From the NCBI RefSeq assembly GCF_015668195.1, contig NZ_JADPFC010000001.1, positions 124,001 to 188,000 of the forward strand: a DNA stretch of 64,000 nucleotides. Direction: 5' to 3'. This DNA is from Romboutsia_C sp015668195 (GTDB lineage Bacteria; Bacillota; Clostridia; Peptostreptococcales; Peptostreptococcaceae). A program made the translations under genes and the position numbers. This document shows positions 24,679 to 32,976 of the stretch, piece by piece (the first letter of the stretch is position 1; the number at the start of each line of letters is the position of its first letter). The notes under the pieces were generated by a model. It ran no database searches and was not told the origin of the DNA. It worked only from the letters and a program-made list of their open reading frames with translations.

Positions 24679-26856
24679 ATGAGTATATTTAATGTTAAAT
24701 CAATGTTAAAGCGAATGAAGGGGATATTGTTAATAACATTAATAAGTATAATATTTATAACAAAAGTAGAAATGAATCTTTATGAAGAATCTAAAAGAAG
24801 TATATCAGAGTTTAATAGACAGATTTCGAATAAAGTATATCTAGATATATACAATGGAATGGAGAAATTAGATTATATAAATAAATATGTAAACGAAGCT
24901 ATGAACAAATACAAAAACAAATATAGTGAAGACATATTTTTAAAAAATATAAATAAAATTAGTAGTGGAAGTTTATTTAAGTACATAGGTATAGTAGATA
25001 TGGACGGATATATAAATATAGGAAATAATGAAAATGTATATGTGGGAGATAGAGAATATTTTAAAAAGGCTATATCTGGGAGTAACTATGTAAGTAAAAT
25101 TATAGAAAATAGATTGGAATATGAACTAGATACAGTATACTCAAGACCATTAATTATAAATGGAAATATAAAGGGAGCAATTGTAGGGGTTGAACCTAAG
25201 GAGATATTAGATAAAAATTTAGTAAATAATGCATTTTCAGATAATGTAAAGGTATACATTGTCACTTCTAATGGGAGTATAGTGCTAGGGCCTAAAGAAA
25301 ATTTAGGCATGTATAGAGATATAATATTAAATGTAATCAATGAAAAAAGAAATGATGGCATAGATAGTTTTGATAAATATGGAGAAAAGAATGTAATTGC
25401 TTATAATAAGGTAAAAAACAGTAATAATTGGTATGTTATATCTATAGCTCCTATAGCAAAGGTATTTACGGGAACACATAGTACGATAAAGTTATCTTTA
25501 TTTACAATTATATTGGCATTACTCTTATACATAATTATTGGTACTTATGAAGATATAAAAAATAAAAAAGAATTAGAAGAAGCTAGTTATGTAGACTCTT
25601 TAACTAATCTTAGAAATTTATTAAAATTTAAATTAGATACAAAAAAGATAATATTAAATAGAGGTAAGAATGATGTTTATGCAGTAGTGACATTTGATAT
25701 AAAGAATTTCAAAGCTATAAATGAATTATTTGGCTATGATAAGGGAGATAAGGTATTAAAGATGATAGCTGATAATATAAGAAGTATAGAGTTTGAAAAT
25801 ATTAGTGGAAGAATTGGGGGGGATATATTCGCCCTATTATTCAAAATAGAAGACGATGAAGATTTTGAAAAAAAAATCGAGTATATAAATAAGCATGTTA
25901 CAAAGCAACGTCACATTAACAAAAAATTAGAATTAAATATCCATATAGGTGTATTTAAGATGAAAAAGGAATGTATTGAAATTGATAAGGCTTTAGACAA
26001 TGCAAATAAGTCTAGGATAGAATCAAAAAATGTAGGAGATAAATTATACTATTTATATAATGATGAACTAGAGTACAAGATACAACAAAAGTTGATAGTA
26101 GAAAGAGACTTGAAAAGAGCTTTAAAAAATGAAGAATTTGAAATACTATATCAACCTAAGGTAGATATTAATAGTGAAAAGATAGTATCTGCAGAAGCTT
26201 TAATAAGGTGGAAACATAAAGATGTAGGATATATATCACCAAGTATATTTATACCAATAGCTGAGAAGAATGGAGATATAAATCTTATAGGAAGATGGGT
26301 TATAAAAGAAGTCTGTAAAGAAATAAAAAAGTGCAAAGTAAATAAAGAAAATATGGTTCCTATTGCTATAAATTTATCTAGAGTAGAACTTTATCAAAAT
26401 AATCTAATGGATTATATAAAAAACACCATTAAGAGATATGATATTTCACCAGAATACTTAGAATTTGAGATAACGGAAACTGCAGCCTTAAATGACTTTG
26501 ATTATATTAATAATAGAATAAGAGATATAAAAAGTCTAGGCATCAAGGTTTCTATGGATGATTTTGGAACAGGTTCTTCAAATTTAAGTAATTTAAAAAG
26601 GCTTGATATAGATGTTTTAAAGATAGATATGACTTTATCAATTGATATAGAGAAAGATGAAAAGACTAAGAGTTTATTAAAGGCTATTATTAATTTAGCT
26701 AAGGAGTATAACTTTGATGTGGTTTGTGAAGGAATAGAAAGTAGAGAGCAAGTAGATATACTTAGGAAGTTTAGATGTGATATGATACAAGGGTATGTTT
26801 ATTATAGGCCATTAGATATATGTAAATTAAAAAAGGTTTTAAAAGAAAATAAATAG
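24679..26856 (+). CDS. Membrane GGDEF-EAL protein, likely c-di-GMP phosphodiesterase
   Basis: A 725-residue signalling protein. Helices at about 12-30 and 275-297 enclose an extracellular Cache-type sensor (YIGIVDMDGYINIG, VYVGDREYFKKA, SRPLIINGNIKGAIVGV). The GGDEF domain (about 305-460) has GGDIF instead of GGDEF, so cyclase activity is probably lost. The EAL domain (about 475-720) keeps EALIRW, the Asn in AINLSR, Glu in EFEITET, MDDFGTGSSN, LKIDM, CEGIES and QGYVYYRP, so c-di-GMP hydrolysis is expected. The degenerate GGDEF may bind GTP as an allosteric site. The ribosome binding site is weak (AGAAGGG, distant from ATG 24679). Confidence 0.9.
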   Translation: MSIFNVKSMLKRMKGILLITLISIIFITKVEMNLYEESKRSISEFNRQISNKVYLDIYNGMEKLDYINKYVNEAMNKYKNKYSEDIFLKNINKISSGSLFKYIGIVDMDGYINIGNNENVYVGDREYFKKAISGSNYVSKIIENRLEYELDTVYSRPLIINGNIKGAIVGVEPKEILDKNLVNNAFSDNVKVYIVTSNGSIVLGPKENLGMYRDIILNVINEKRNDGIDSFDKYGEKNVIAYNKVKNSNNWYVISIAPIAKVFTGTHSTIKLSLFTIILALLLYIIIGTYEDIKNKKELEEASYVDSLTNLRNLLKFKLDTKKIILNRGKNDVYAVVTFDIKNFKAINELFGYDKGDKVLKMIADNIRSIEFENISGRIGGDIFALLFKIEDDEDFEKKIEYINKHVTKQRHINKKLELNIHIGVFKMKKECIEIDKALDNANKSRIESKNVGDKLYYLYNDELEYKIQQKLIVERDLKRALKNEEFEILYQPKVDINSEKIVSAEALIRWKHKDVGYISPSIFIPIAEKNGDINLIGRWVIKEVCKEIKKCKVNKENMVPIAINLSRVELYQNNLMDYIKNTIKRYDISPEYLEFEITETAALNDFDYINNRIRDIKSLGIKVSMDDFGTGSSNLSNLKRLDIDVLKIDMTLSIDIEKDEKTKSLLKAIINLAKEYNFDVVCEGIESREQVDILRKFRCDMIQGYVYYRPLDICKLKKVLKENK

Positions 26857-26867
26857 ATATTTATATA

Positions 26868-26903
26868 AGAGAGAATCAATATACTGATACTCTCTTATTT
26901 TTT
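26868..26903 (+). terminator. Terminator after the GGDEF-EAL gene
   Basis: AAGAGAG / CTCTCTT hairpin followed by ATTTTTT. Confidence 0.75.
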
Positions 26904-27012
26904 ATGATAAAGATAATGTGGCCTTTTAGCTAAACACTTAATGTTGCCAATTTAAACCAAAAAGAATATATAATATTATTTAGATAGCTATTGAATAACA
27001 AAGGAGGTAAGT

Positions 27013-27636
27013 ATGAAGCACGAGTGGAGAAAAAAAGAAAAGGAATATTACATACCAAAGCAAAAACCAAAGTTAGTAGAGATACCAGAGTTTAAATTTT
27101 TTACTATAAATGGGCGAGGTAATCCAAATAGTGAGGAATTTAGTGAAGCTATAGGAGTACTATATTCATTATCTTATGCAGTTAGAATGATGCATAAAAG
27201 TGATAATATACCAGAAGGATATTTCGAATATACAGTATATCCCCTAGAAGGATTATGGGATTTAACAGAAAAAGGAAAAGAATTAGAATATTTAGATAAA
27301 AATGAGCTAATATATACATTGATGATTAGACAACCTAGATTTGTAAATGATGAAGTATTTAATAGAGCTATGAAAATAGTAAAAAGAAAAAAGGCACATA
27401 AACTATTGGATAAGGTGAAATTTGAAAGTATTAAAGATAGTTTATCTGTGCAAATGTTACATATTGGGCCTTATGATGATGAGCCTATAACTTTTAAGAT
27501 CATGCAAAAGTTTTGTGATGAAAATAATTTAAGATTAAGGACCAAAGTTCATAGAGAAATATATTTATCAGATTTTAGAAAGACCAATCCTGAAAAGTTA
27601 AAAACAGTACTTAGATACAAAGTAGAGAGAATATAA
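27013..27636 (+). CDS. GyrI-like small-molecule-binding protein
   Basis: A 207-residue cytoplasmic protein of the GyrI-like (SOUL-type) superfamily. Family segments include PEFKFFTINGRGNPNSEEFSEAIGVLY near the N-terminus, YTVYPLEGLWDL in the middle and VQMLHIGPYDDEP with a C-terminal HREIYLSDFRKT. Members bind or hydrolyse small hydrophobic ligands and some counter toxins; the ligand here is unknown. It carries no DNA-binding domain. AAAGGAGG precedes ATG 27013 and a terminator follows, so it is monocistronic. Confidence 0.82.
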   Translation: MKHEWRKKEKEYYIPKQKPKLVEIPEFKFFTINGRGNPNSEEFSEAIGVLYSLSYAVRMMHKSDNIPEGYFEYTVYPLEGLWDLTEKGKELEYLDKNELIYTLMIRQPRFVNDEVFNRAMKIVKRKKAHKLLDKVKFESIKDSLSVQMLHIGPYDDEPITFKIMQKFCDENNLRLRTKVHREIYLSDFRKTNPEKLKTVLRYKVERI

Positions 27637-27679
27637 AATATGTATTTAAAAATAAAAAATAATTTAATAATATAAAATA

Positions 27680-27711
27680 TAGGCATTTAGTTTAAAACTA
27701 GATGCTTTTTG
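27680..27711 (+). terminator. Terminator after the GyrI-like gene
   Basis: GCATTTAGTTT / AAACTAGATGC hairpin with one G-T pair and a T run. Confidence 0.8.
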
Positions 27712-27813
27712 ATTGCAATTAAATTAGAAATTTAAGTTTTAAAAAATTTTAAAATAAAATGAACCATTTATTCTAACAAAACATCTAATTAGTGTAAAGC
27801 AAAGAAATAGCGC

Positions 27814-27819
27814 TATAAT
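27814..27819 (+). promoter_or_regulatory. -10 element of the sigma factor operon
   Basis: TATAAT 25 bases before the start codon. No convincing TTGACA-like -35 is seen at 17 bases, so initiation may be activator-dependent or use another sigma factor. Confidence 0.35.
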
Positions 27820-27843
27820 TTGCAAGGAAAGGTAGGAAGTCTA

Positions 27844-28323
27844 TTGAATAAAAATACATTTATAGAGAAAGTTCTTGAAGCTGAACATACTTTATATCAT
27901 GTTTCTAAGTCGATATTGATTTATGATCAAGATTGTGAGGATGCAGTTCAAGGAGCAATTTTAAAAGCTTATGATAAATTGAATACATTAAAAGAAGAGA
28001 AGTATTTTAAAACTTGGTTAATTAGAATACTTATAAATGAATGCTATAGTTTAAAACGTAGAGCAAGTAAAGTAGTGCCTTATGAAGAATGCATTGAAGT
28101 TTACAATGATGATAAAAAAGACTATAGTGAACTATATTTGGCTATTTGTAAATTACCGCCACGTATTCGTATTACAATAGTTCTTTACTATATAGAGGGG
28201 TATTGCGTGGATGAAATTAAAGAAATTTTAAAAATACCTTCAGGAACTGTAAAAAGTAGATTGTCAAAAGGAAGAAAACTATTAAAAATAAAGTTAAAAA
28301 ATATGGAGGTAATTTATGAATAA
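27844..28323 (+). CDS. ECF-type RNA polymerase sigma factor
   Basis: A 159-residue sigma-70 family protein. Region 2 is at about 10-75 (DQDCEDAVQGAILKAYDKLNTLKEEKYFKTWLIRILIN) and region 4 at about 100-155 (LPPRIRITIVLYYIEGYCVDEIKEIL with SGTVKSRLSKGRKLL). I chose TTG 27844 because AGGAAG sits just upstream; the longer frame from 27820 starts almost at the -10 element. It overlaps the next gene by eight bases, the usual coupling of an ECF sigma to its anti-sigma factor. Confidence 0.88.
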   Translation: MNKNTFIEKVLEAEHTLYHVSKSILIYDQDCEDAVQGAILKAYDKLNTLKEEKYFKTWLIRILINECYSLKRRASKVVPYEECIEVYNDDKKDYSELYLAICKLPPRIRITIVLYYIEGYCVDEIKEILKIPSGTVKSRLSKGRKLLKIKLKNMEVIYE

Positions 28324-29086
28324 AAAAAATTTAAATAATGTTTTTTTAGATACACCACAAAGCTTTAAAAATATGGTAAGAGATACTTTAGATAACTTAC
28401 CAGAAATAAAGGGGAATAGTGAAATGGAAGATAGAAAAGCGAATAAGAAAGTATCGGCTAAAAAAAGAATTATAGCTGCTTTAGTAGCAACTATGGCATT
28501 AGGAACAACTGTATTTGCAGCAGGAAAAATATTTTCTATAGTTGGAGACTCTAGCAATATACCAATTTATACTGATATGCCAACAAATAAAGAAGTAAAA
28601 GAAGATTTTGGTTTTGAACCAAAGTTAGTAGATAAATTTAGTAATGGCTATGTATTTGAAAATGGATATACTACAAATTATGAAGGTCTTGATGAGGAAA
28701 GAAATTCACTTGAGGAATCAAAAACAATGGATTTTGTCTATAAAAATGGTGAGAATAAAATAAATCTTTCAATGCAAGAAGAACTATTAGGTGAAAAATC
28801 CAATGGGGAAACAGTGGTTGATACTTATAAAGGTATAGAGATATATTATAATGCATATAAAAATAAGCTTGTACCAGGTGACTATGAAATGACAGAACAA
28901 GATAAAAAAGATGAGGTATCTGGTAAATATGTATTTAGCTATGGATCTAAAGAAATAGAGGTAAGTGAGGTTAAATATTTAAATTGGAAGCAAAATGGTA
29001 TCTACTATAATTTCCTAGTTATAGATGGTAATTTATCACAAGAGGAATTAGTTAAAATGGCACATGAAGTTATAGATACTAAGTAA
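28316..29086 (+). CDS. Membrane anti-sigma-like protein with C-terminal DUF4367-type domain
   Basis: A 256-residue protein with a short cytoplasmic N-terminus (about 1-52), one membrane helix (about 53-75; IIAALVATMALGTTVFAAGKIF) and an extracellular domain (about 85-256) ending in NGIYYNFLVIDGNLSQEELVKMAHEVI, which resembles DUF4367/DUF4179 sensor domains. It overlaps the sigma gene and is most likely its anti-sigma factor, holding it until an envelope signal arrives. The signal is unknown. GGAGG precedes ATG 28316. Confidence 0.78.
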   Translation: MNKKNLNNVFLDTPQSFKNMVRDTLDNLPEIKGNSEMEDRKANKKVSAKKRIIAALVATMALGTTVFAAGKIFSIVGDSSNIPIYTDMPTNKEVKEDFGFEPKLVDKFSNGYVFENGYTTNYEGLDEERNSLEESKTMDFVYKNGENKINLSMQEELLGEKSNGETVVDTYKGIEIYYNAYKNKLVPGDYEMTEQDKKDEVSGKYVFSYGSKEIEVSEVKYLNWKQNGIYYNFLVIDGNLSQEELVKMAHEVIDTK

Positions 29087-29116
29087 AGTTTAAGTTATAA
29101 TTAGATATGATAATTT

Positions 29117-29146
29117 ATACCTACAATATAATTATATTGTAGGTAT
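29117..29146 (+). terminator. Palindrome after the anti-sigma gene
   Basis: A perfect 30-base palindrome (ATACCTACAATATAA and its complement). The downstream T run is weak, so it may be a poor terminator or an operator. Confidence 0.5.
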
Positions 29147-29179
29147 ATTACGTTTAATATAAGACTAGGGGGGAATTAA

Positions 29180-29695
29180 ATGCGCAAAAAAATAATTAAT
29201 ACTTTATTTATTATCGGATTTATTTTTTATACATTGTTTATTTTGTGGAATATTTTGTTTAAATATGTATCTCCATTAGAAATATTCAGTAATGATAGAT
29301 TTTTTTCACAGACGCTTAATATAATTCCATTTAATGATGTGTTTAAGGGAAATTTTAACAAAATGGATATATATGGGAATGTAATTTTATTTATACCATT
29401 TGGAATATACATAAATATGATAATAAAGGATGCAAAGTTATCTAAAAGTATATGCATAATAGCTGTAATAAGCTTTATATTTGAAGTCATTCAATATATA
29501 TTAGGTATAGGTGCTAGTGATATAACTGATATTATAACAAATACAATTGGTGGAATTATTGGAATTGGTATTTATATCATCATTAAAAGTATATTTAAAT
29601 CTGATAATAAAGTAAAAAGTTTTATAACTATTTGTAGTACCATAGTTATGTTGATTGTCTCTATTATATTAATAGGGATATTTATATACAATTAG
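29180..29695 (+). CDS. VanZ-like membrane protein
   Basis: A 171-residue protein with four to five membrane helices. The segment NIIPFNDVFKGNFNKMDIYGNVILFIPFGIYI and the later FEVIQYILGIGASDITDIITNTIGGIIG are the VanZ-family core. VanZ homologs affect sensitivity to glycopeptides such as teicoplanin by an unknown mechanism; the natural role in clostridia is unclear. There is a GGGGGG ribosome binding site. It is monocistronic. Confidence 0.85.
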   Translation: MRKKIINTLFIIGFIFYTLFILWNILFKYVSPLEIFSNDRFFSQTLNIIPFNDVFKGNFNKMDIYGNVILFIPFGIYINMIIKDAKLSKSICIIAVISFIFEVIQYILGIGASDITDIITNTIGGIIGIGIYIIIKSIFKSDNKVKSFITICSTIVMLIVSIILIGIFIYN

Positions 29696-30043
29696 ATTCT
29701 AGTAAAAAATATAATAAGTAAAGTTAAGTGTTTAAATATAATATTTAAAGATATAGGTTGTATAGTCTGCCATGACTAAAATGCTTATATCTTTTTTATT
29801 GACTATATTTATTAAGCTAATAAAATCTTATTCAATTAAAGAGTAAGTTTAAAAGCTAAAGAAAATTATTGAAGTAATCGCTTAGTATTATATATAATAT
29901 ATATTAAGAAAAATAGTTAGAATTATAATGATTAATTTGGGTATAAATTATTATAAAGAAGTAAGAATATTAAATAGTTTACAGATTCTTAATAAAAAAT
30001 AGGGATATTCATATCAAATTTTAAATAAATAGGAGAAGTTAAA
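29696..30043 (+). other. Gap after the VanZ-like gene with a long hairpin
   Basis: Positions 29745-29798 form a stem AAAGATATA / TATATCTTT with an inner TAGTC-TGCCAT-GACTA hairpin, followed by TTTT; it should terminate the VanZ gene. The rest to 30043 is AT-rich and shows no ORF or recognisable element. Confidence 0.6.
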
Positions 30044-30238
30044 ATGAGACCAACATATGAACAAGAAGTTAAAGCATTAGAAGAACATTTAAAAGGCTTA
30101 TCTAAGGAAAAATTAGAAGAATTAGTTTACTTAGTTGACGAAAATACAGATGATAGAATGTGTATAGGTGGAGTTAATTTTTTTAAGGTTGATATTATAA
30201 GGATAGTGGAAGCACTTGAAACTAATACAGAATTGTAG
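30044..30238 (+). CDS. Small hypothetical protein
   Basis: A 64-residue soluble, acidic protein with an amphipathic helical N-terminal half (EQEVKALEEHLKGLSKEKLEELVYLVDE). It has one Cys and no membrane segment. AGGAGAAG precedes ATG 30044 and a terminator follows. I do not recognise the family. Codon use is like its neighbours. Confidence 0.65.
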   Translation: MRPTYEQEVKALEEHLKGLSKEKLEELVYLVDENTDDRMCIGGVNFFKVDIIRIVEALETNTEL

Positions 30239-30246
30239 GATAGTGT

Positions 30247-30280
30247 AAAAATGGGAGTGATTTAAAACTTCCTTTTTTAT
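30247..30280 (+). terminator. Terminator after the 64-residue gene
   Basis: Imperfect GGGAGT / ACTTCC hairpin followed by seven T. Confidence 0.6.
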
Positions 30281-30428
30281 TTGTTTTATAGAAATTATAA
30301 AAATTATGAAAAAGGACTATATCTAAGTAGTTATAGCCCTATATAAAATTTAATTAACCACTTAAATTAAATTTTAATAATATACAATTATACTTCTAAA
30401 TTCGTTTTATTGCTGATTAGTACAACCA

Positions 30429-31226
30429 TTATTCAGCGATAATTATATTATGTTCTTGAGCCCTGAATTTTTCTACCAATTCTATATCAATGTTAGAATC
30501 AGTAATGATACAATCTATACTTTCAAGAGGGCAGACTGTTATAAGTGACACTTCATTAAATTTAGTACTATCAGATAAAACTACAACTTCTTTTGAACAG
30601 TCTTTCATTTTATTATGTATAACAACTTCATCCATTCTTTGGTCTGTTATACCATTTTCTAAGGAAACACCACATGTTGTTAAAAACATCATATCCAGAT
30701 TTATTTTATCTAGTATAAGGGTAGCAAAATCTGAAATAAATGAATTTTCATCAGGTGTAAGTACTCCTCCTGTTGCAATTACAGTGAATCCTTTTTTATC
30801 AACTAGCTCATAAGCATTCATCAAAGAATTAGTAACTATTGTAAGGTTATTAAATTTTTTCTTTAGAACCTTAGCAAGTTCATAAGAGGTAGTCCCGGAA
30901 TCTAGTCCAATTGATTGACCTTCTTTGACTAATTCAGCGGCTTTAAGAGCTATAGATTGTTTCATATCAGAATTTTGTGATTGACGAACTCTAAATGATA
31001 TATATACATCATCATTATTATCATCATGTTTTACATCAGATTTAGGAATAGCTCCTCCGTGAACTCTATCTAAGTATCCTGCCTCATCAAGATATTTAAG
31101 ATCTTTTCTTATCGTTTCAGAAGAGGCATTTAATTCTTTTTTTAAATCAGATGTTTTTACTATACCATCAAATTTTAGCTTATCTAAAATTATGGCATAT
31201 CTTTCTTCAGCTATTATAAATACCAC
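30429..31226 (-). CDS. DeoR-family transcriptional regulator
   Basis: A 265-residue repressor as drawn from GTG 31226. The N-terminal helix-turn-helix (AEERYAIILDKLKFDGIVKTSDLKKEL, ASSETIRKDLKYLDEAG) is followed by HGGAI and a DeoR ligand-binding domain (IGLDSGTTSYELAK, NSLMNAYEL, IATGG), which usually senses a sugar phosphate. It faces the MFS-PHP-symporter operon across an A-rich gap with phased repeats and probably represses it. The start is odd: GTG overlaps GGAGG itself, while the best-spaced in-frame codons are ATA (31217, 31214), which would give the family-like N-terminus M-AEER. Confidence 0.88.
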   Translation of the reverse strand: MVFIIAEERYAIILDKLKFDGIVKTSDLKKELNASSETIRKDLKYLDEAGYLDRVHGGAIPKSDVKHDDNNDDVYISFRVRQSQNSDMKQSIALKAAELVKEGQSIGLDSGTTSYELAKVLKKKFNNLTIVTNSLMNAYELVDKKGFTVIATGGVLTPDENSFISDFATLILDKINLDMMFLTTCGVSLENGITDQRMDEVVIHNKMKDCSKEVVVLSDSTKFNEVSLITVCPLESIDCIITDSNIDIELVEKFRAQEHNIIIAE

Positions 31227-31360
31227 CTCCAGAATAAATTTAAAAATATTAACATCAAAAAATGCTGATTTAATTGGATAAAAACAATTTTAGCTTGTAT
31301 ATTGTTGGTATTAATTATAAATTATATATTAAAAATTTATAAAAATCCACTTATTATAGG

Positions 31361-31473
31361 AAAAAGTAATAAAAAATGGATAAAAAGCTATAAAATACAA
31401 CATAAAAAGCTATAAAAAACAATTTAAAACAAAAAAAAACAATAAAAAACTTGTATTTACAAAAAAAAACAAT
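31361..31473. promoter_or_regulatory. Phased A-rich repeats, likely DeoR operators
   Basis: AAAAAGTAATAAAA (31361) and two identical AAAAAGCTATAAAA (31382 and 31404) recur at 21-22 bases, two helical turns. They are followed by AAAACAA-type repeats to 31473. They lie just before and across the -35 of the MFS operon. DeoR-family repressors often use spaced direct repeats, so this is the likely operator array; binding is inference. Confidence 0.45.
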
Positions 31474-31479
31474 TATAAT
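31451..31479 (+). promoter_or_regulatory. Promoter of the MFS-PHP-AGCS operon
   Basis: TTGTAT (31451-31456), 17-base spacer, TATAAT (31474-31479). Confidence 0.6.
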
Positions 31480-31516
31480 TATAACCGTAACAAGAAAAGG
31501 GTAAATATATTTAGTC

Positions 31517-31531
31517 TTGAAAACGATTTTA
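31517..31531 (+). promoter_or_regulatory. cre-like site (CcpA)
   Basis: TTGAAAACGATTTTA matches the cre consensus WTGNAANCGNWNNCW at all but one fixed position and lies about 30 bases after the predicted transcription start. Carbon catabolite repression by roadblock is plausible. Confidence 0.5.
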
Positions 31532-31555
31532 TAAAATTAATCATGGAGGTTTAAG

Positions 31556-32848
31556 ATGAACGAAAAAGAATTACAAACAAAAACAAAGTATGCTTGTAAT
31601 AGGTGGTTTACATTTGCAATTCTTGTACTAGGTGCAGGAACTATATTTAAGCTTAGTTCACTTAAAGATGCATTTTATATACCTATGCAACAATATATGG
31701 GATTAAATCATACTCAAATAGGTATGGCTTTATCTACATATGGGATGGTACAAACTGTTGGATTAATATTCTCAATTTATTTATCAGATAGGTTTTCTAA
31801 GAAATATATGATATCTTTCTCATTGATAGGAGTAGGGCTTGTAGGTATTTATTTATCAACATTTCCTCCGTATGCAGGATTTTTAGCAGCATTTGCTGTA
31901 CTTGCTATATTCGGCGAAGTTATTTACTGGCCAGTACTTTTAAAAGCAGTTAGGCTTATAGCTACTGAAAAAGAGCAAGGTAGAATATTTGGTTTTTTAG
32001 AAGCAGGACGTGGTATAGTTGATACAATAGTAGCATTTTCAGCTTTAGCTATATTCTCAGCAATGGGTGAAAGTGCACAAGGTCTTAAGGCTGGTATACT
32101 GTTTTTCTCAGCTGTTGTTATAGTAGTTGGGATAATATCGTTTTTTACGGTTCCACATGATGAAATAAAAGAAGTAAATGAATCAGGAGAAAAAATCGGT
32201 AAAAATGCAGCTGCATTCCAAGGTATGATTAATGCTATAAAGATGAAAGAAATATGGGTTGTTGCATTTACAATATTCTCTGTATATTGTGTATATTGTG
32301 GTCTTACATACTTTATACCATTTTTAAGTGATGTATATGCTATGCCAGCAACATTAGTAGGAGCATATGGTATAATAAATCAATATGGGCTAAAGATGGT
32401 AGGAGGGCCAGTGGGAGGATTCCTAGCAGATAAAGTTACTAAATCTACAGCTAAATATATAAGAGCAGCATTTGTTGTAGCAGCAATAGCTATGACAGTA
32501 ATAATATTTTTACCTCATGAATCAATGAGTATATATACTGGTATGAGTTTAACGTTAGGGTTTGGAGCTATAATATTCACAATGAGAGCAGTATTTTTCG
32601 CTCCAATGGATGAAATAAAAGTACCAAAAGAAATAAGTGGTGCAGCAATGTCTATAGGGTCTCTTGTAGGATACTTTCCATCAACATTTGCATACACTCT
32701 TTACGGAAGTATGTTAGATAAAAGTCCAGGACTACCAGGCTATAAAATGGTATTTATAACAATGGTAGGATTCTCAATTTTAGGGTTTTTTATAAGTTCT
32801 TACTTAGTTAGAGTTATAAAACGCAAGCAGACCAAAGATTCAAGATAA
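31556..32848 (+). CDS. MFS transporter
   Basis: A 430-residue major facilitator with 12 predicted helices. It has the loop motif YLSDRFSKKYMISFSL between helices 2 and 3 and a second half repeating GGFLADKVTKSTAKYI. The overall look is of the sugar-phosphate or organic-acid branch. First gene of an operon with a PHP hydrolase and an alanine-type symporter under a DeoR regulator, so it probably imports a sugar phosphate, phosphodiester or related carbon source. GGAGG precedes ATG 31556. Confidence 0.82.
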   Translation: MNEKELQTKTKYACNRWFTFAILVLGAGTIFKLSSLKDAFYIPMQQYMGLNHTQIGMALSTYGMVQTVGLIFSIYLSDRFSKKYMISFSLIGVGLVGIYLSTFPPYAGFLAAFAVLAIFGEVIYWPVLLKAVRLIATEKEQGRIFGFLEAGRGIVDTIVAFSALAIFSAMGESAQGLKAGILFFSAVVIVVGIISFFTVPHDEIKEVNESGEKIGKNAAAFQGMINAIKMKEIWVVAFTIFSVYCVYCGLTYFIPFLSDVYAMPATLVGAYGIINQYGLKMVGGPVGGFLADKVTKSTAKYIRAAFVVAAIAMTVIIFLPHESMSIYTGMSLTLGFGAIIFTMRAVFFAPMDEIKVPKEISGAAMSIGSLVGYFPSTFAYTLYGSMLDKSPGLPGYKMVFITMVGFSILGFFISSYLVRVIKRKQTKDSR

Positions 32849-32883
32849 TTATAAGAAATATATTAAATAAAAATTAAAAAAGT

Positions 32884-32921
32884 TTTCTATAACCTGTGGA
32901 TATATCTACAGGTTATAGAAG
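32884..32921 (+). repeat. Long inverted repeat between the MFS and PHP genes
   Basis: TTCTATAACCTGT and ACAGGTTATAGAA flank an 11-base loop that is itself nearly self-complementary (GATATATC). There is no T run after it, so it is not a standard terminator. It may stabilise or process the operon message, or bind a regulator. Confidence 0.55.
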
Positions 32922-32976
32922 TAATTATATATAAGATCATATAACATATATTATTTAAAATAGGAGAAAAAATAAT

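Noticed and set aside
31361..31473. CRISPR-like array
   Set aside because: The repeats are 14 bases with 7-8 base spacers in A-rich promoter DNA; no cas genes; better read as operators.
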